A DNA stretch of 64,000 bases from Paramagnetospirillum caucaseum (GCF_000342045.1 NZ_AONQ01000005.1:49253-113252); one strand, 5' to 3'. Counted from the first letter of the stretch, positions 34,833 through 44,371 are shown. Numbers and translations: made by a program. Notes: generated by a model not told the origin, from the sequence alone.

Positions 34833-34853
34833 CGACCATCGGAGAAGCCAATC

Positions 34854-35681
34854 ATGGCCAGGCACCACAAGACAGGTGGGGATGCTGTGGACCACAACCG
34901 GCGAGCCGTGCTGGCCGGAACGGTCAAGGGCGCCTGCACGGTCGGTCTGATTGGTGCGCTTCTGGCCATTCCCGCCCGGCGCCGCGCCGAGGCGGTGGCG
35001 CTCAGGCCGCCCGGGGCGGTGGCCGAGAAGGATTTCCTCGCCGCCTGCGTCCGTTGCGGGCTGTGCGTCAAGGATTGCCCCTACGATACATTGAAGCTGT
35101 CCGACCTGGGCGACGGCCCGACGCTCGGCACCCCGTTCTTCAACGCCCGCAAGGTCCCTTGCGAGATGTGCGAGCATATCCCCTGTGTCGCCGCCTGCCC
35201 GACGGGCGCGCTGGACAAGGGGCTCAAGGACATCAAGAACGCCAAGATGGGCGTGGCGGTCCTGGTCGGCCAGGAGACCTGTCTGAACTTCCTCGGCCTG
35301 CGCTGCGACGTGTGCTACCGGGTCTGCCCGCGCATCGGCGAGGCCATCACGCTCGAACTCAGCCACAACGCGCGCACCGCCAAGCACGCCTTCTTCATCC
35401 CCACCGTCCATTCGGCCAAGTGTACCGGCTGCGGCAAGTGCGAGCGGGCCTGCGTCCTGGACGAGGCGGCCATCAAGGTGCTGCCCCACGCTTTGGCCAC
35501 CGGCCAGCTGGGCAAGCATTACCGCCTGGGCTGGGAAGAGAAGAAGAGCGCCGGCGGCTCGCTGGTCGAACCCAGCCCCGAGGTGCAGGTGCGCGGCATG
35601 GAGGGCGTCGAGATGACGCCGGGCGGCACCTACAAGCTTGAGAAGCGCCCCGACGGCGGCTTCAAGGAGTTCAAGCCATGA
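34854..35681 (+). CDS. napG: Quinol dehydrogenase ferredoxin subunit NapG
   Basis: This 275-residue protein has an N-terminal twin-Arg signal ([19 protein letters not shown]) and four [4Fe-4S] clusters ([46 protein letters not shown]). With NapH it oxidises quinol and feeds the Nap system. Its stop overlaps napH by 4 bp. Confidence 0.95.
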   Translation: MARHHKTGGDAVDHNRRAVLAGTVKGACTVGLIGALLAIPARRRAEAVALRPPGAVAEKDFLAACVRCGLCVKDCPYDTLKLSDLGDGPTLGTPFFNARKVPCEMCEHIPCVAACPTGALDKGLKDIKNAKMGVAVLVGQETCLNFLGLRCDVCYRVCPRIGEAITLELSHNARTAKHAFFIPTVHSAKCTGCGKCERACVLDEAAIKVLPHALATGQLGKHYRLGWEEKKSAGGSLVEPSPEVQVRGMEGVEMTPGGTYKLEKRPDGGFKEFKP

Positions 35682-36610
35682 GTGCCGCCAGGGCCGCTCA
35701 TCCCGGCATCGACAATCCCGGCGCCTCGGCGGTGGCCGCCAAGGGCTGGCTGGCCGCCAACAAGTGGCTGCTGGCGCGGCGCCTGTCCCAGGCCCTGGTG
35801 GTCGCCGTCTTCCTGACCGGCCCGCTGTGGGGCGTGTGGATCGCCAAGGGCAATCTGGCGTCGAGCCTGACGCTGGGCGTGCTGCCGCTCACCGATCCGC
35901 TGATGGTGCTGCAGGCCCTGGCCGCCGGGCATGTGATGACCGCCGCCGCCCTGATCGGCGCCGCCATCGTCCTGGCCGCCTATCTGGTGGTCGGCGGGCG
36001 CATGTACTGCTCGTGGGTCTGTCCGGTCAACGCCGTCACCGACCTGGCCCACTGGCTGCGCACCCGCCTGGGAATCGAGAAGGGGCTGTCGCTCAACCGC
36101 CGCACCCGCCTGTGGGTGCTGGGCGGCGTGCTGGCGGCCTCGGCCGTCACCGGCGCCATCGCCTGGGAGCTGGTCAATCCGGTGACCATGCTGCATCGCG
36201 GGCTGGTCACCGGGTCGATCCTGACCTTCGGCTCGGCCAGCCTGATCACCCTGGCGGTGTTCCTGTTCGATCTGGGCGTCGCCCAGCGCGGCTGGTGCAC
36301 CCATCTCTGCCCGGTGGGGGCCTTCTACGGCCTGCTGGGCCGGGCGGCGGTGCTGCGGGTAGCCGCGGTCAACCGCGCCGCCTGCGACGATTGCATGGAT
36401 TGCTTCGCCGTCTGCCCCGAACGCCACGTCATCGCGCCCGCCCTGCGCGGCGCGGACAAGGGCGTGGGGCCCGTCATCATGTCGCACGACTGCACCAATT
36501 GCGGCCGTTGCATCGACGTGTGTTCAAAGACCGTGTTCCGGTTTGATACCCGCTTTCACAACGTTCCCTCCGACGCTCCGCCGTCGAAGGCCGGTGTGAA
36601 GGCCGCCTGA
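35678..36610 (+). CDS. napH: Quinol dehydrogenase membrane subunit NapH
   Basis: This 310-residue protein has four to five membrane helices, two cytoplasmic CXXXCP motifs (CSWVCPVNA and CTHLCPVGA) and two C-terminal ferredoxin clusters ([12 protein letters not shown] and [11 protein letters not shown]). It anchors NapG and passes electrons from menaquinol or ubiquinol. Confidence 0.95.
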   Translation: MSAARAAHPGIDNPGASAVAAKGWLAANKWLLARRLSQALVVAVFLTGPLWGVWIAKGNLASSLTLGVLPLTDPLMVLQALAAGHVMTAAALIGAAIVLAAYLVVGGRMYCSWVCPVNAVTDLAHWLRTRLGIEKGLSLNRRTRLWVLGGVLAASAVTGAIAWELVNPVTMLHRGLVTGSILTFGSASLITLAVFLFDLGVAQRGWCTHLCPVGAFYGLLGRAAVLRVAAVNRAACDDCMDCFAVCPERHVIAPALRGADKGVGPVIMSHDCTNCGRCIDVCSKTVFRFDTRFHNVPSDAPPSKAGVKAA

Positions 36611-36647
36611 CGATTTTTTCGAGAGTTCTGGAAGGGGAGTGACCGCA

Positions 36648-37103
36648 GTGAAGACTAAGATCAAGGCAATCGCCCTCGCGCTGGCCCTGGCGCTGGGCAT
36701 GGGGGTGACCGCTCTGGGAGTGGTGGCCGGTGAAGTGAAGTCGCTTCGTCCCGCCGCCGCTGACGCGCCTGATGCGCCGCCGGCCATCTACAAGGTGATG
36801 GAGGGCTCGAAGCACGAGCGCGCCTATCGCCAGCAGCCGCCGCTGGTGCCGCACACCACCGACAAGTACGAAATCGATCTCAAGGTCAATCAGTGCCTGC
36901 GCTGCCACGAATGGCCGTACAGCGACCAGGAGAAGGCTCCGAAGATTTCGGACCTGCACTACATCGACCGGAATGGCGTGCGCCAGGACGTGGTCAACGG
37001 CAACCGGTATTTCTGCAAGCAGTGCCATGTGCCGCAGGTGGACGCCAAGCCGCTGGTTGACAACAAGTTCCAGGCCGCCACGACCAACACCAACATCCGC
37101 TAG
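36648..37103 (+). CDS. napB: Diheme cytochrome c subunit NapB
   Basis: This 151-residue cytochrome has a signal peptide (ALALALALGMGVTALGVVAG). Two haem sites, CLRCH and CKQCH, fit NapB. It passes electrons from NapC to NapA. The start is GTG at 36648, placed 9-10 bases after GGAAGGGGAG; a GTG at 36639 overlaps this site and is less likely. Confidence 0.94.
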   Translation: MKTKIKAIALALALALGMGVTALGVVAGEVKSLRPAAADAPDAPPAIYKVMEGSKHERAYRQQPPLVPHTTDKYEIDLKVNQCLRCHEWPYSDQEKAPKISDLHYIDRNGVRQDVVNGNRYFCKQCHVPQVDAKPLVDNKFQAATTNTNIR

Positions 37104-37123
37104 GCCAAGGGAAGGATCGGGCC

Positions 37124-37765
37124 ATGAGCACTGAGAATCCGGCCAAGCAAGGCGTGTTGAGCGGGTGGTGGGCGACGTTGCGCCGTCCCTGCACCAGCTG
37201 GTCGTTGGGGGGATTGCTGCTGGTCGGCGTCATCCTCGGCGTCGTCGGTTGGGGTGGTTTCAACTGGGCGATGGAAATGACCAACACCGAGACCTTCTGC
37301 CTCAGCTGTCACGAGATGGAGCAGAACGTCTACCGCGAGTATCGCGGCACCATCCACGACTCGAACCGTTCCGGCGTGCGGGCCACCTGCCCGGACTGCC
37401 ACGTGCCGCGTCCGTGGATCTACAAGATGATCCGCAAGGTCCAGGCGTCCAACGAGGTCTGGCACAAGCTCCTGGGCTCCATCGACACGCGCGAGAAGTT
37501 CGAGGCCAAGCGCATCGAACTGGCCAAGCACGTGTGGACGGCCATGAAGGAAACCGACTCGCGCGAATGCCGCAACTGCCACAATTTCGGGGCGTTCGAC
37601 CTGACCCGGCAGCAGGCCCGCGCGCGCAACCGTCATACCGAGGCGGAACAGCAGGGCAAGACCTGCATCGACTGCCACAAGGGTATCGCTCACCAGCTTC
37701 CCGCCGGCGCCTTCAAGGCGGAGCGGGAGATCAACGAGAGCGTGGGCGGGGCGGTCAAGCCGTAG
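37124..37765 (+). CDS. napC: Tetraheme quinol dehydrogenase NapC
   Basis: This 213-residue NapC/NirT protein has one N-terminal membrane helix (LGGLLLVGVILGVVGWGG) and four haem motifs: CLSCH, CPDCH, CRNCH and CIDCH. It oxidises quinol and reduces NapB. It is the last gene of the nap operon and is followed by a strong terminator. Confidence 0.96.
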   Translation: MSTENPAKQGVLSGWWATLRRPCTSWSLGGLLLVGVILGVVGWGGFNWAMEMTNTETFCLSCHEMEQNVYREYRGTIHDSNRSGVRATCPDCHVPRPWIYKMIRKVQASNEVWHKLLGSIDTREKFEAKRIELAKHVWTAMKETDSRECRNCHNFGAFDLTRQQARARNRHTEAEQQGKTCIDCHKGIAHQLPAGAFKAEREINESVGGAVKP

Positions 37766-37791
37766 GGACCACCGCTTGACCCGACCATCAT

Positions 37792-37826
37792 GGGCCTCCC
37801 GAGACTCCCCGGGAGGCCCTTTTTTT
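37792..37826 (+). terminator. Rho-independent terminator of the nap operon
   Basis: A 10-bp stem (37792-37801 with 37810-37819) of GGGCCTCCCG and its complement is followed by seven T. It lies 26 bp after the napC stop. Confidence 0.92.
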
Positions 37827-37927
37827 GGCGTTGAAGAAGCGCCTTGTGCGGCACCGGGGCGGATTCTACGATCGGCCCGCCGCCGGTCAGCCGTTGCCGC
37901 GCGGGTCGCATTCATGGTGTGCAGTCA

Positions 37928-38323
37928 ATGATCATCGGCCTGGGCAGCGACCTGGTGGACATCCGCCGCATCGAGGACAGCCTGGAGCGGTTCGGCGAGC
38001 GCTTCATCGCCAAGGTGTTCACCGAGGGGGAGCGGGCCACCGCCGAACGGCGGGTCGGCCAGGCGCGCTCCGGGGCCTATGCCAAGCGCTTCGCCGCCAA
38101 GGAGGCGCTGGTCAAGGCGCTGGGCAAGGACGGCGTGGGCTGGCGCGACATCGAGATCGCCAACGACGGCGAGGGGCGTCCTTGCCTCAGCTTGAGCGGC
38201 GGGGCGGCGGCCCTGCTGGCGCGGCGGATTCCCGCCGGGATGCGCGCCCATCTGCACCTCTCGCTCACCGACGAATACCCCCTGGCCCAGGCCGTGGTGA
38301 TCATCGAAGTCCTGCCGGCTTGA
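37928..38323 (+). CDS. acpS: Holo-[acyl-carrier-protein] synthase
   Basis: This 131-residue phosphopantetheinyl transferase has [21 protein letters not shown] with the metal-binding Asp, then [14 protein letters not shown] with the catalytic Glu and Lys. It moves the 4'-phosphopantetheine arm of CoA onto acyl carrier protein. It heads the acpS-lepB-rnc-era-recO cluster common in alphaproteobacteria. Confidence 0.95.
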   Translation: MIIGLGSDLVDIRRIEDSLERFGERFIAKVFTEGERATAERRVGQARSGAYAKRFAAKEALVKALGKDGVGWRDIEIANDGEGRPCLSLSGGAAALLARRIPAGMRAHLHLSLTDEYPLAQAVVIIEVLPA

Positions 38324-38416
38324 CAGCGGGCGCGCGGGCTGGCTTGATCTCGGCGGCGCCGTGTGCCTCCCACGGGGGCGGCGTCATTGATTTCAATGGG
38401 ATAAGCGGCGCTATTC

Positions 38417-39160
38417 ATGTCTAAAGGCAAGTCGGGCGGAATGGGCGAGACGATCCGTACCATCGTCTACGCCATGCTGATCGCCGGAGGTGTCCGCACC
38501 CTGGCCTTCGAGCCCTTCAACATTCCGTCGGGATCGATGATCCCCAGCCTGCTGATCGGCGACTATCTGTTCGTCTCGAAATACGCCTACGGCTATTCCC
38601 GCTACTCCATGCCGTTCGGCGTCGGGCCGGGCGGCGGGCGGATCATGGAAAGCCTGCCCGAGCGCGGCGACGTGATCGTCTTCAAGAAGCCGCCGGAGAA
38701 CAAGATCGACTACATCAAGCGGGTGGTCGGCCTGCCCGGCGAGCGCATCCAGGTGAAGGCCGGCGTGCTGTACATCAACGGCGCCGCCGTGGACCGCAAG
38801 CGCATCGAGGATTTCGTCGAGCGCGACCGCGACGGCAATATCCTGCGCGCTCCCCAATACGTCGAGACCCTGCCCAACGGGCGCAAGCACAAGATCATCG
38901 AATTCCTGGGCGACAACGGCCCCGCCGACAACACCATGGAATACGTGGTGCCGCCCGGCCATTACTTCATGATGGGCGACAACCGCGACAATTCGGCGGA
39001 TTCGCGCTTCCTGTCCGAGGTGGGATTCGTGCCGGCCGAGAATTTCGTCGGCCGGGCCGAGATCCTGTTCTTCTCGGGCGACGGCAGCGCGGCGCTGTGG
39101 GAGGTGTGGCGCTGGCCCTGGGCCATCCGCTATTCCCGCCTGCTCCAGGGAATCGAGTAG
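38417..39160 (+). CDS. lepB: Signal peptidase I
   Basis: This 247-residue protease has one N-terminal membrane helix. The catalytic Ser is in IPSGSMIPSLLIGDYLFVSK and the Lys in DYIKRVVGLPGERI. MGDNRDNSADSR is box E. It cuts signal peptides of exported proteins in the inner membrane. It is 3 bp from rnc. Confidence 0.97.
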   Translation: MSKGKSGGMGETIRTIVYAMLIAGGVRTLAFEPFNIPSGSMIPSLLIGDYLFVSKYAYGYSRYSMPFGVGPGGGRIMESLPERGDVIVFKKPPENKIDYIKRVVGLPGERIQVKAGVLYINGAAVDRKRIEDFVERDRDGNILRAPQYVETLPNGRKHKIIEFLGDNGPADNTMEYVVPPGHYFMMGDNRDNSADSRFLSEVGFVPAENFVGRAEILFFSGDGSAALWEVWRWPWAIRYSRLLQGIE

Positions 39161-39163
39161 GGC

Positions 39164-39853
39164 ATGAAAGGCGTCGGCGCCGACCTTCTTGCGGTACTGG
39201 GCCATGCCTTCGGGCGGCCCGAACTCCTGGCCCAGGCCCTGACCCATCCCAGCAGCATCCAGCAGGGCCGCCGTCCGCGGGGCTCCGACCCTTACGAGCG
39301 GCTGGAATTCCTCGGCGACCGGGTCCTGGGCCTGGTGGTGGCCGAGATGCTGTTCACCCGCTTTCCCGACGAGGCCGAGGGCGCCCTGGCGCGCCGTCAC
39401 GCCGCCCTGGTGCGCCGCGAGGCGGTGGCCCGGGTGGCGGGCGAGATCGGCCTCGGCCGTCATCTGGTGCTGGCCAAGGGCGAGGACGAGGCCGGCGGGC
39501 GCAACAATCCCGGCATCCTGGCCGATGCCTGCGAGGCGGTGATCGGCGCCCTTTACGCCGATGCCGGCTTCGCCGTGGCGGCGGATTTCGTGCGGGCGCG
39601 CTGGGAGCCGCTGATGGAAGAGGCGCTGGCCCCGCCCAAGGATGCCAAGACCGCGCTGCAGGAATGGGCTCAGGGACGCGGGCTGCAACTGCCCCTCTAT
39701 CGCGTGCTGGGCCAGGAAGGCCCGCCGCACGAGCCGATTTTCCTGATGGAGGTCAGCGTCGAAGGTGTAGGCTCGGCCGTGGGCCGCGGTGCCTCGAAAC
39801 GGGTGGCGGAGCAGGCGGCAGCCGGCACGCTGCTGGAACAGGTGAAGTCATGA
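39164..39853 (+). CDS. rnc: Ribonuclease III
   Basis: This 229-residue enzyme has the RNase III signature ERLEFLGDRVLGLVVAE, catalytic NNPGILADACEAVIGALY, and a C-terminal double-stranded RNA-binding domain (DAKTALQEWAQGRGLQLPLY). It matures rRNA and cuts double-stranded RNA. Its stop overlaps the era ATG by 4 bp. Confidence 0.97.
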   Translation: MKGVGADLLAVLGHAFGRPELLAQALTHPSSIQQGRRPRGSDPYERLEFLGDRVLGLVVAEMLFTRFPDEAEGALARRHAALVRREAVARVAGEIGLGRHLVLAKGEDEAGGRNNPGILADACEAVIGALYADAGFAVAADFVRARWEPLMEEALAPPKDAKTALQEWAQGRGLQLPLYRVLGQEGPPHEPIFLMEVSVEGVGSAVGRGASKRVAEQAAAGTLLEQVKS

Positions 39854-40761
39854 ATGAAGTTTCCCAAGCCGACCAGCGCTGCGGTTTCGTGGCGGTGGTG
39901 GGTGCCCCCAATGCCGGCAAGTCCACCCTGGTCAATGCCCTGGTGGGCACCAAGGTCTCCATCGTCTCGCCCAAGGTGCAGACCACCCGCTTCCGGGTGA
40001 TGGGCATCGCCATGGTGGGCGAGGCCCAGGTCATCCTGGTGGACACCCCCGGTATCTTCCAGCCCAAGAAGCGCCTCGAGCGCGCCATGGTGGCCGCCGC
40101 CTGGGGCGGCACCAACGACGCCGACCACATCTGCCTGCTGATCGACGCCGCGCGGGGCTATGACGACGAATCCCGCGCCATCGTCGACAAGCTGAAGGAA
40201 ACCAAGCGCCAGGCCATCCTGGTGCTCAACAAGGTGGATCTGGTCAAGCGCGACAAGCTGCTGGGCCTCACCGCCCAGCTGGATGCCGAGGGCATCTTCA
40301 CCGACGTCTTCATGATCAGCGCCTTGAAGGGCGACGGCATCGCCGATCTGCTGGCCCATCTGGGCAAGCTGGTGGCGCCGGGGCCGTGGATGTTCCCCGA
40401 GGATCAGGTTTCCGACCTGCCGCAGCGCCTGCTGGCCGCCGAGATCACCCGCGAGAAGGCCTTCATCGCCCTTTACCAGGAACTGCCGTACTCCCTGCAC
40501 GTGGAGACGGAGAAGTGGGAGGAGAAGGAGGACGGTTCGGCGCGCATCGACCAGGTGATCTATGTCGAGCGGGAAAGCCAGAAGCCCATCGTGCTGGGCA
40601 AGGCCGGCCGCCAGATCAAGGCCATCGGCGCCAGCGCCCGCCAGGAGCTGGAGGAATTGCTGGAGCGCCGCGTCCACCTGTTCATCCACATCAAGGTGCG
40701 CGAGGACTGGTCGGAAAAGCGCGGCCATTACTCCGAGATCGGCCTGGATTTCGATTCGTGA
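39850..40761 (+). CDS. era: GTPase Era
   Basis: This 303-residue GTPase has G1 GAPNAGKST, G3 DTPG, G4 NKVD and a C-terminal KH domain (KPIVLGKAGRQIKAIGASAR). It binds 16S rRNA 3' end during 30S assembly. Coupling to rnc is the common arrangement. Confidence 0.97.
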   Translation: MNEVSQADQRCGFVAVVGAPNAGKSTLVNALVGTKVSIVSPKVQTTRFRVMGIAMVGEAQVILVDTPGIFQPKKRLERAMVAAAWGGTNDADHICLLIDAARGYDDESRAIVDKLKETKRQAILVLNKVDLVKRDKLLGLTAQLDAEGIFTDVFMISALKGDGIADLLAHLGKLVAPGPWMFPEDQVSDLPQRLLAAEITREKAFIALYQELPYSLHVETEKWEEKEDGSARIDQVIYVERESQKPIVLGKAGRQIKAIGASARQELEELLERRVHLFIHIKVREDWSEKRGHYSEIGLDFDS

Positions 40762-40771
40762 GGATGGCGGC

Positions 40772-40987
40772 ATGACCCTCCGCGCCATCGCCATCGCCCT
40801 GCTGTGGGTGGGGGTGTTGGCGCTGCTGGGGCTGATGCTGCACCGCTTCGTCCGGGGGGCCTGGAGCCTGGAGGACGACGACATTCCCGCCGTCTCGCCT
40901 GGCCAGAAGCTGCTGGCCGGTCTTGCCCTGGCCGCCGCCGCCGCCGGGCTGGGGCTGTTCGTGTGGAGCTGGCATGGAATGGGATGA
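40772..40987 (+). CDS. Small two-helix membrane protein
   Basis: This 71-residue protein has two hydrophobic helices (IAIALLWVGVLALLGLML and LLAGLALAAAAAGLGLFV), separated by an acidic loop (WSLEDDDIPAVSPGQK). It lies between era and recO and overlaps recO by 14 bp, which supports translation. No function is known. Confidence 0.65.
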   Translation: MTLRAIAIALLWVGVLALLGLMLHRFVRGAWSLEDDDIPAVSPGQKLLAGLALAAAAAGLGLFVWSWHGMG

Positions 40988-41684
40988 CGACGCGATCGTG
41001 CTGGCGGTGCGCCGCCATGGCGAGACCGGCGCCGTCGCCAGCCTGCTGACCCGGTCCCATGGGCGCCATGCCGGTCTGGTGCATGGCGGACAGGCCAAGG
41101 CCAACCGCGCCGTCTTGCAGCCCGGCAATGCCGTCCGCGCCAAATGGACGGCCCGCCTGCCCGAGCAATTGGGCAATTACCGCCTGGAAATGCTGCAGGC
41201 CCATGGCGCCGCCTTCCTCGACGACCCGGCCCGGCTGGCGGCCCTGGGCTCGGCTTGCGCCCTGGCGGAGGCGGCCTTGCCCGAGCGTCAGCCCCATCCC
41301 GTCTGCCATGCCGCCCTGGCCGCCCTGCTGTATGCCCTGGAGGCCGAGTCGTGGCCCAGCGTCTACGTTCATTTCGAACTGGCGCTGCTGCGTGACCTGG
41401 GCTTCGGCCTCGACCTCACGGCCTGCGCCGCCACCGGCCGGACCGACGACCTCGCCTGGGTCAGCCCCAAGACCGGCCGCGCCGTCAGCCGCGAGGCGGG
41501 CGAGCCCTACCGCGACAGGCTGTTCCGCCTGCCGGCCTTCCTGGTGGAGGGCGGGGAAGGGACGGGGGCGGACATCCGCGCCGGGCTGGAGCTTTCCGGC
41601 TTCTTCCTGCAACGCCATGTGCTCGATCCCCGCCACACCGTCCTGCCGGCGGCGCGGGGACGGCTGGTCGGGCGGTTGGGATAG
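40974..41684 (+). CDS. recO: DNA repair protein RecO
   Basis: This 236-residue protein has the N-terminal OB fold opening MEWDDDAIVLAVRRHGETGA with GLVHGGQ, and a helical C-terminal part. RecO loads RecA on SSB-coated DNA. The zinc-finger Cys of some RecO proteins are mostly absent here. Length and position after era fit recO. Confidence 0.93.
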   Translation: MEWDDDAIVLAVRRHGETGAVASLLTRSHGRHAGLVHGGQAKANRAVLQPGNAVRAKWTARLPEQLGNYRLEMLQAHGAAFLDDPARLAALGSACALAEAALPERQPHPVCHAALAALLYALEAESWPSVYVHFELALLRDLGFGLDLTACAATGRTDDLAWVSPKTGRAVSREAGEPYRDRLFRLPAFLVEGGEGTGADIRAGLELSGFFLQRHVLDPRHTVLPAARGRLVGRLG

Positions 41685-41747
41685 GCGCGGGCACGATGCC
41701 CGCGCTCCAGGGGGATGGCTTTTCTGGAGCGCGGCCGTCCCGGCCGC
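41685..41747. repeat. Extragenic palindromic repeat, copy A
   Basis: Directly after the recO stop. It has three nested palindromes: GCGCGGGCA/TGCCCGCGC, GCGCTCCAG/CTGGAGCGC and GCGGCCG/CGGCCGC. The same order and near-identical arms recur at 45532-45595. The central spacer is different between copies. It resembles a REP-type element and may also terminate or stabilise transcripts. Confidence 0.75.
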
Positions 41748-41771
41748 ATCGTCATGCATCCTGTATTCCCC

Positions 41772-41820
41772 TTGACCTCGGGCGCTGAATGAATAATCAT
41801 TCAGATGAATGAACGTTCAG
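41772..41820 (+). promoter_or_regulatory. Promoter with two TetR-type operator palindromes
   Basis: A TTGACC -35 (41772-41777) and TAATCA -10 (41794-41799) are 16 bp apart. CTGAATG-N6-CATTCAG at 41785-41804 is a perfect 7-bp dyad that covers the -10. TGAATGAACGTTCA at 41806-41819 is a second related palindrome. TGAATGAA/TTCATTCA sites are typical of TetR-family regulators of fatty-acid and aromatic-CoA genes. No such regulator is adjacent. Confidence 0.7.
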
Positions 41821-41835
41821 TCGGTGGAGGAACGA

Positions 41836-43479
41836 ATGCGCTTGCCCGGTGGCGTGCCCAGTGCCCATGTGGACCGCTTTGCCCGCGAGTTGCTGCCGCC
41901 ACCCGATCTGTGGCCGGTGTTCGACTACTCGGTGCCCCATCTCAGCCATTATCCCGACCGCATCAACGCGGCGGCCGCGCTGATCGATACCGCCGTGGCC
42001 GCCGGTTTCGGGTCCAAGCCGGTGTTCCATTACGGCGAGGGGACGTGGAGCTACGCCCACCTGCTCGACCGCGCCGAGCGCATCGCCCGCGTGCTGACCG
42101 AGGATTTCGGCCTGGTGCCGGGCGGGCGGGTGCTGCTGCGTTCGGCCAACACCCCCATGCTGGTGGCCTGCTGGCTGGCGGTTCTGAAGGCCGGCGGCAT
42201 CTGCGTCACCACCATGCCCTTGCTGCGCGCCAAGGAACTGAGCTTCATCGTTGAGAAGGCCCGCATCAACATCGCGCTGTGCGAACTGGATCTGTCCGAG
42301 GAGATGGAGCTGACCCGCCAGAAGGTGGCCGAACTGCGCCACGTCGGCTATTTCACCCCGCTGGGAACCGGGGCGGATTCCGACGCCGACCTCGACCGCC
42401 GGGCCGAGGCCAAGCCGGCCGGTTTCGTCAACGTGGACACCGCGGCCGACGACGTGGCGCTGATCACCTTCACCTCGGGGACCACCGGCAACCCCAAGGG
42501 CGCCATGCACTTCCACCGCGACATCCTGGCGTGCTGCGATTGCTGGCCCCGCAGCCACACGCTGGAGCCCGACGAGGTGGTGATCGGTTCGCCGTCCATC
42601 GCCTTCACCTACGGCAAGGCGGCGTTCATGATGTACCCGCTGCGCTACCGCGCCACCGCCGTGCTGGTGGCCAAGCCGACGCCCGAGATGATCCTCGAGG
42701 GCATCCAGCGCCACCGCGCCACCAGCCTCTACGCCGTGCCCACCGCCTTCCACGCCATGCTGGGAATGATCGACAAGTACGACATCTCGTCCTTGCGCAA
42801 GGGCTCGTCGGCCGGTGAGCACCTGCGGCCCCGCCTGTACGACGACTGGCTGGAGCGCACCGGCGTCAAGCTGGTCAACGGCATCGGCATGACCGAGATG
42901 CTGACCCATTTCATCTGCCAGACCCCCGACGTGGCGCGGCCCGGCGCCACCGGGCGGCCGGTGGACGGCTATACCGCCTGCATCCTGGACGACGACTTCA
43001 ACCCGCTGCCGCCCGGCTCCAAGGGCCGCCTCGCGGTGCGCGGCCCCACCGGCTGCCGCTACCTGGACGATCAGGCGCGCCAGGCGGTCTTCGTCAAGAA
43101 GGGCTGGAACGTCACCGGCGACATCATGGAGCAGGACGAGGACGGCTGGTTCTGGTACGTGGACCGCTCCGACGACATGATCGTCTCGTCGGGCTACAAC
43201 ATCTCGGCCCAGGAGGTGGAGCGCGCCATCCTCGAACATCCCAAGGTGTCGGAATGCGCCGTGGTCGGGGTGCCCGACGAGGCGCGCGGTACCATCGTGC
43301 GGGCCTGCATCGTGCTCGACAATCCCTCCCAGGCCAGCACGATGCTGGCCGAGGAGATCCAGAACTTCGTCAAGGCCAACATCGCCCCCTACAAGTATCC
43401 GCGCGACGTCAGGTTCGTGGATTTTCTGCCCAAGACCCAGACGGGCAAGATCCAACGCTTCCGCCTCCGGGATTTGTAG
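41836..43479 (+). CDS. Acyl/aryl-CoA ligase, 2-aminobenzoate-CoA ligase-like
   Basis: This 547-residue AMP-forming ligase has ITFTSGTTGNPKGAMH (P-loop), NGIGMTEMLTHF, WNVTGDIMEQDEDGWFWYVDRSDD and the catalytic Lys in PKTQTGKIQRFRLRDL. It forms a CoA thioester by way of an acyl-AMP. The closest resemblance is to benzoate/aminobenzoate-type ligases; the true substrate is not known. The ATG at 41836 has GGTGGAGGA just upstream, so the ATGs at 41805 and 41809, which lie inside the operator, are rejected. It stands alone, without a degradation pathway beside it. Confidence 0.85.
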   Translation: MRLPGGVPSAHVDRFARELLPPPDLWPVFDYSVPHLSHYPDRINAAAALIDTAVAAGFGSKPVFHYGEGTWSYAHLLDRAERIARVLTEDFGLVPGGRVLLRSANTPMLVACWLAVLKAGGICVTTMPLLRAKELSFIVEKARINIALCELDLSEEMELTRQKVAELRHVGYFTPLGTGADSDADLDRRAEAKPAGFVNVDTAADDVALITFTSGTTGNPKGAMHFHRDILACCDCWPRSHTLEPDEVVIGSPSIAFTYGKAAFMMYPLRYRATAVLVAKPTPEMILEGIQRHRATSLYAVPTAFHAMLGMIDKYDISSLRKGSSAGEHLRPRLYDDWLERTGVKLVNGIGMTEMLTHFICQTPDVARPGATGRPVDGYTACILDDDFNPLPPGSKGRLAVRGPTGCRYLDDQARQAVFVKKGWNVTGDIMEQDEDGWFWYVDRSDDMIVSSGYNISAQEVERAILEHPKVSECAVVGVPDEARGTIVRACIVLDNPSQASTMLAEEIQNFVKANIAPYKYPRDVRFVDFLPKTQTGKIQRFRLRDL

Positions 43480-43494
43480 GGCAGACTTCCTGCC

Positions 43495-44121
43495 ATGATC
43501 GATTCGGTCCAGGCTCTGGGCTTCCTGGCGGCGGCCATGCTGATCACCCTGTCGCCGGGGCCCGACAATCTGATGATCCTCGGCCTCGGCCTGTCGCGCG
43601 GCCGGCGCTCCGGCATGGCCTTCGGCCTGGGCTGTGCGCTGGGCTGTCTCAGCCATACCGTCCTGGCGGCGCTGGGCATCAGCGCCGCCATCGCCGCCTC
43701 GCCGGTGCTGTTCACCGGGCTGAAGCTGGCCGGCGGGGCCTATCTGGTCTGGCTGGGCATCGGCGCCCTGCGCTCCTCGGGGGCCATGCGCATCGACGCC
43801 GGCGTGGGCGGCGACGAGCCGCTGACCGTGCTGTTTAGGCGCGGCCTGCTGGCCAACGCCATCAATCCCAAGGTCATCCTGTTCTTCCTGGCCTTCCTGC
43901 CCCAGTTCGTGGATACGGCCAAGGGCGGGGCCGGCTGGCAGACCGCCCAGCTGGGCCTGCTGTTCACCCTGCAGGCCTGCGTGCTGTTCGGAATCATCGG
44001 CTGGTTCGCCGGTTCGCTGGGCGGCTGGCTGGGCCGCCACGGCAAGGCCGGGCTGTGGCTCGACCGGTTGGCCGGCGGCGTGTTCGTCGCCCTGGGGCTC
44101 AAGCTGATCATCGAGCGCTGA
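43495..44121 (+). CDS. LysE/RhtB family amino-acid exporter
   Basis: This 208-residue protein has about six membrane helices. The LysE signature LITLSPGPDNLMILGLGLSRG lies in the first helix pair, and GLLANAINPKVILFFLAFLPQF in the middle. Such proteins export amino acids such as homoserine, threonine or lysine. The substrate is not visible. Confidence 0.9.
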   Translation: MIDSVQALGFLAAAMLITLSPGPDNLMILGLGLSRGRRSGMAFGLGCALGCLSHTVLAALGISAAIAASPVLFTGLKLAGGAYLVWLGIGALRSSGAMRIDAGVGGDEPLTVLFRRGLLANAINPKVILFFLAFLPQFVDTAKGGAGWQTAQLGLLFTLQACVLFGIIGWFAGSLGGWLGRHGKAGLWLDRLAGGVFVALGLKLIIER

Positions 44122-44122
44122 G

Positions 44123-44371
44123 ATGAAGGACTGGTTCGTCTACGTCCTGCTCAACGGGGCGAACGTCGCCTATACCGGCATCGCGCTGGACGTGGCGGAC
44201 CGGCTGGCCCGCCACAATGCCGGCGAGGGGGCCAAGTTCACCCGGGGGCGCGGTCCCTGGCGCCTCGCCCATTTGGAAGGCCCGCTGCCCCACGGCGATG
44301 CGCTGCGGCGCGAGGCGGCCATCAAGCGCGACCACGCCTTCAAGCGGTCGCTGAAATCCGCCGGGGCCTGA
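44123..44371 (+). CDS. GIY-YIG domain protein
   Basis: This 82-residue GIY-YIG nuclease-like domain (UPF0213 type) has WFVYVLLNGANVAYTGIALDV: the GIY-YIG pair reads VYVLL and AYTGI, then LARHNAGEGAKFTRGRGPW and a conserved EAAIKRD with the catalytic-type Glu. Function in bacteria is unclear, perhaps DNA repair. It starts 1 bp after the LysE stop and its 3' end overlaps the opposite MFS gene by 32 bp. Confidence 0.85.
   Translation: MKDWFVYVLLNGANVAYTGIALDVADRLARHNAGEGAKFTRGRGPWRLAHLEGPLPHGDALRREAAIKRDHAFKRSLKSAGA

Noticed and set aside
32260..34851. 863-codon frame antisense to napA
   Set aside because: A shadow frame caused by codon bias in napA. NapA is complete on the plus strand.
41805..41835. 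Earlier ATGs (41805 and 41809) for the CoA ligase
   Set aside because: They lie within the operator palindromes and have no ribosome site. The ATG at 41836 follows GGTGGAGGA.
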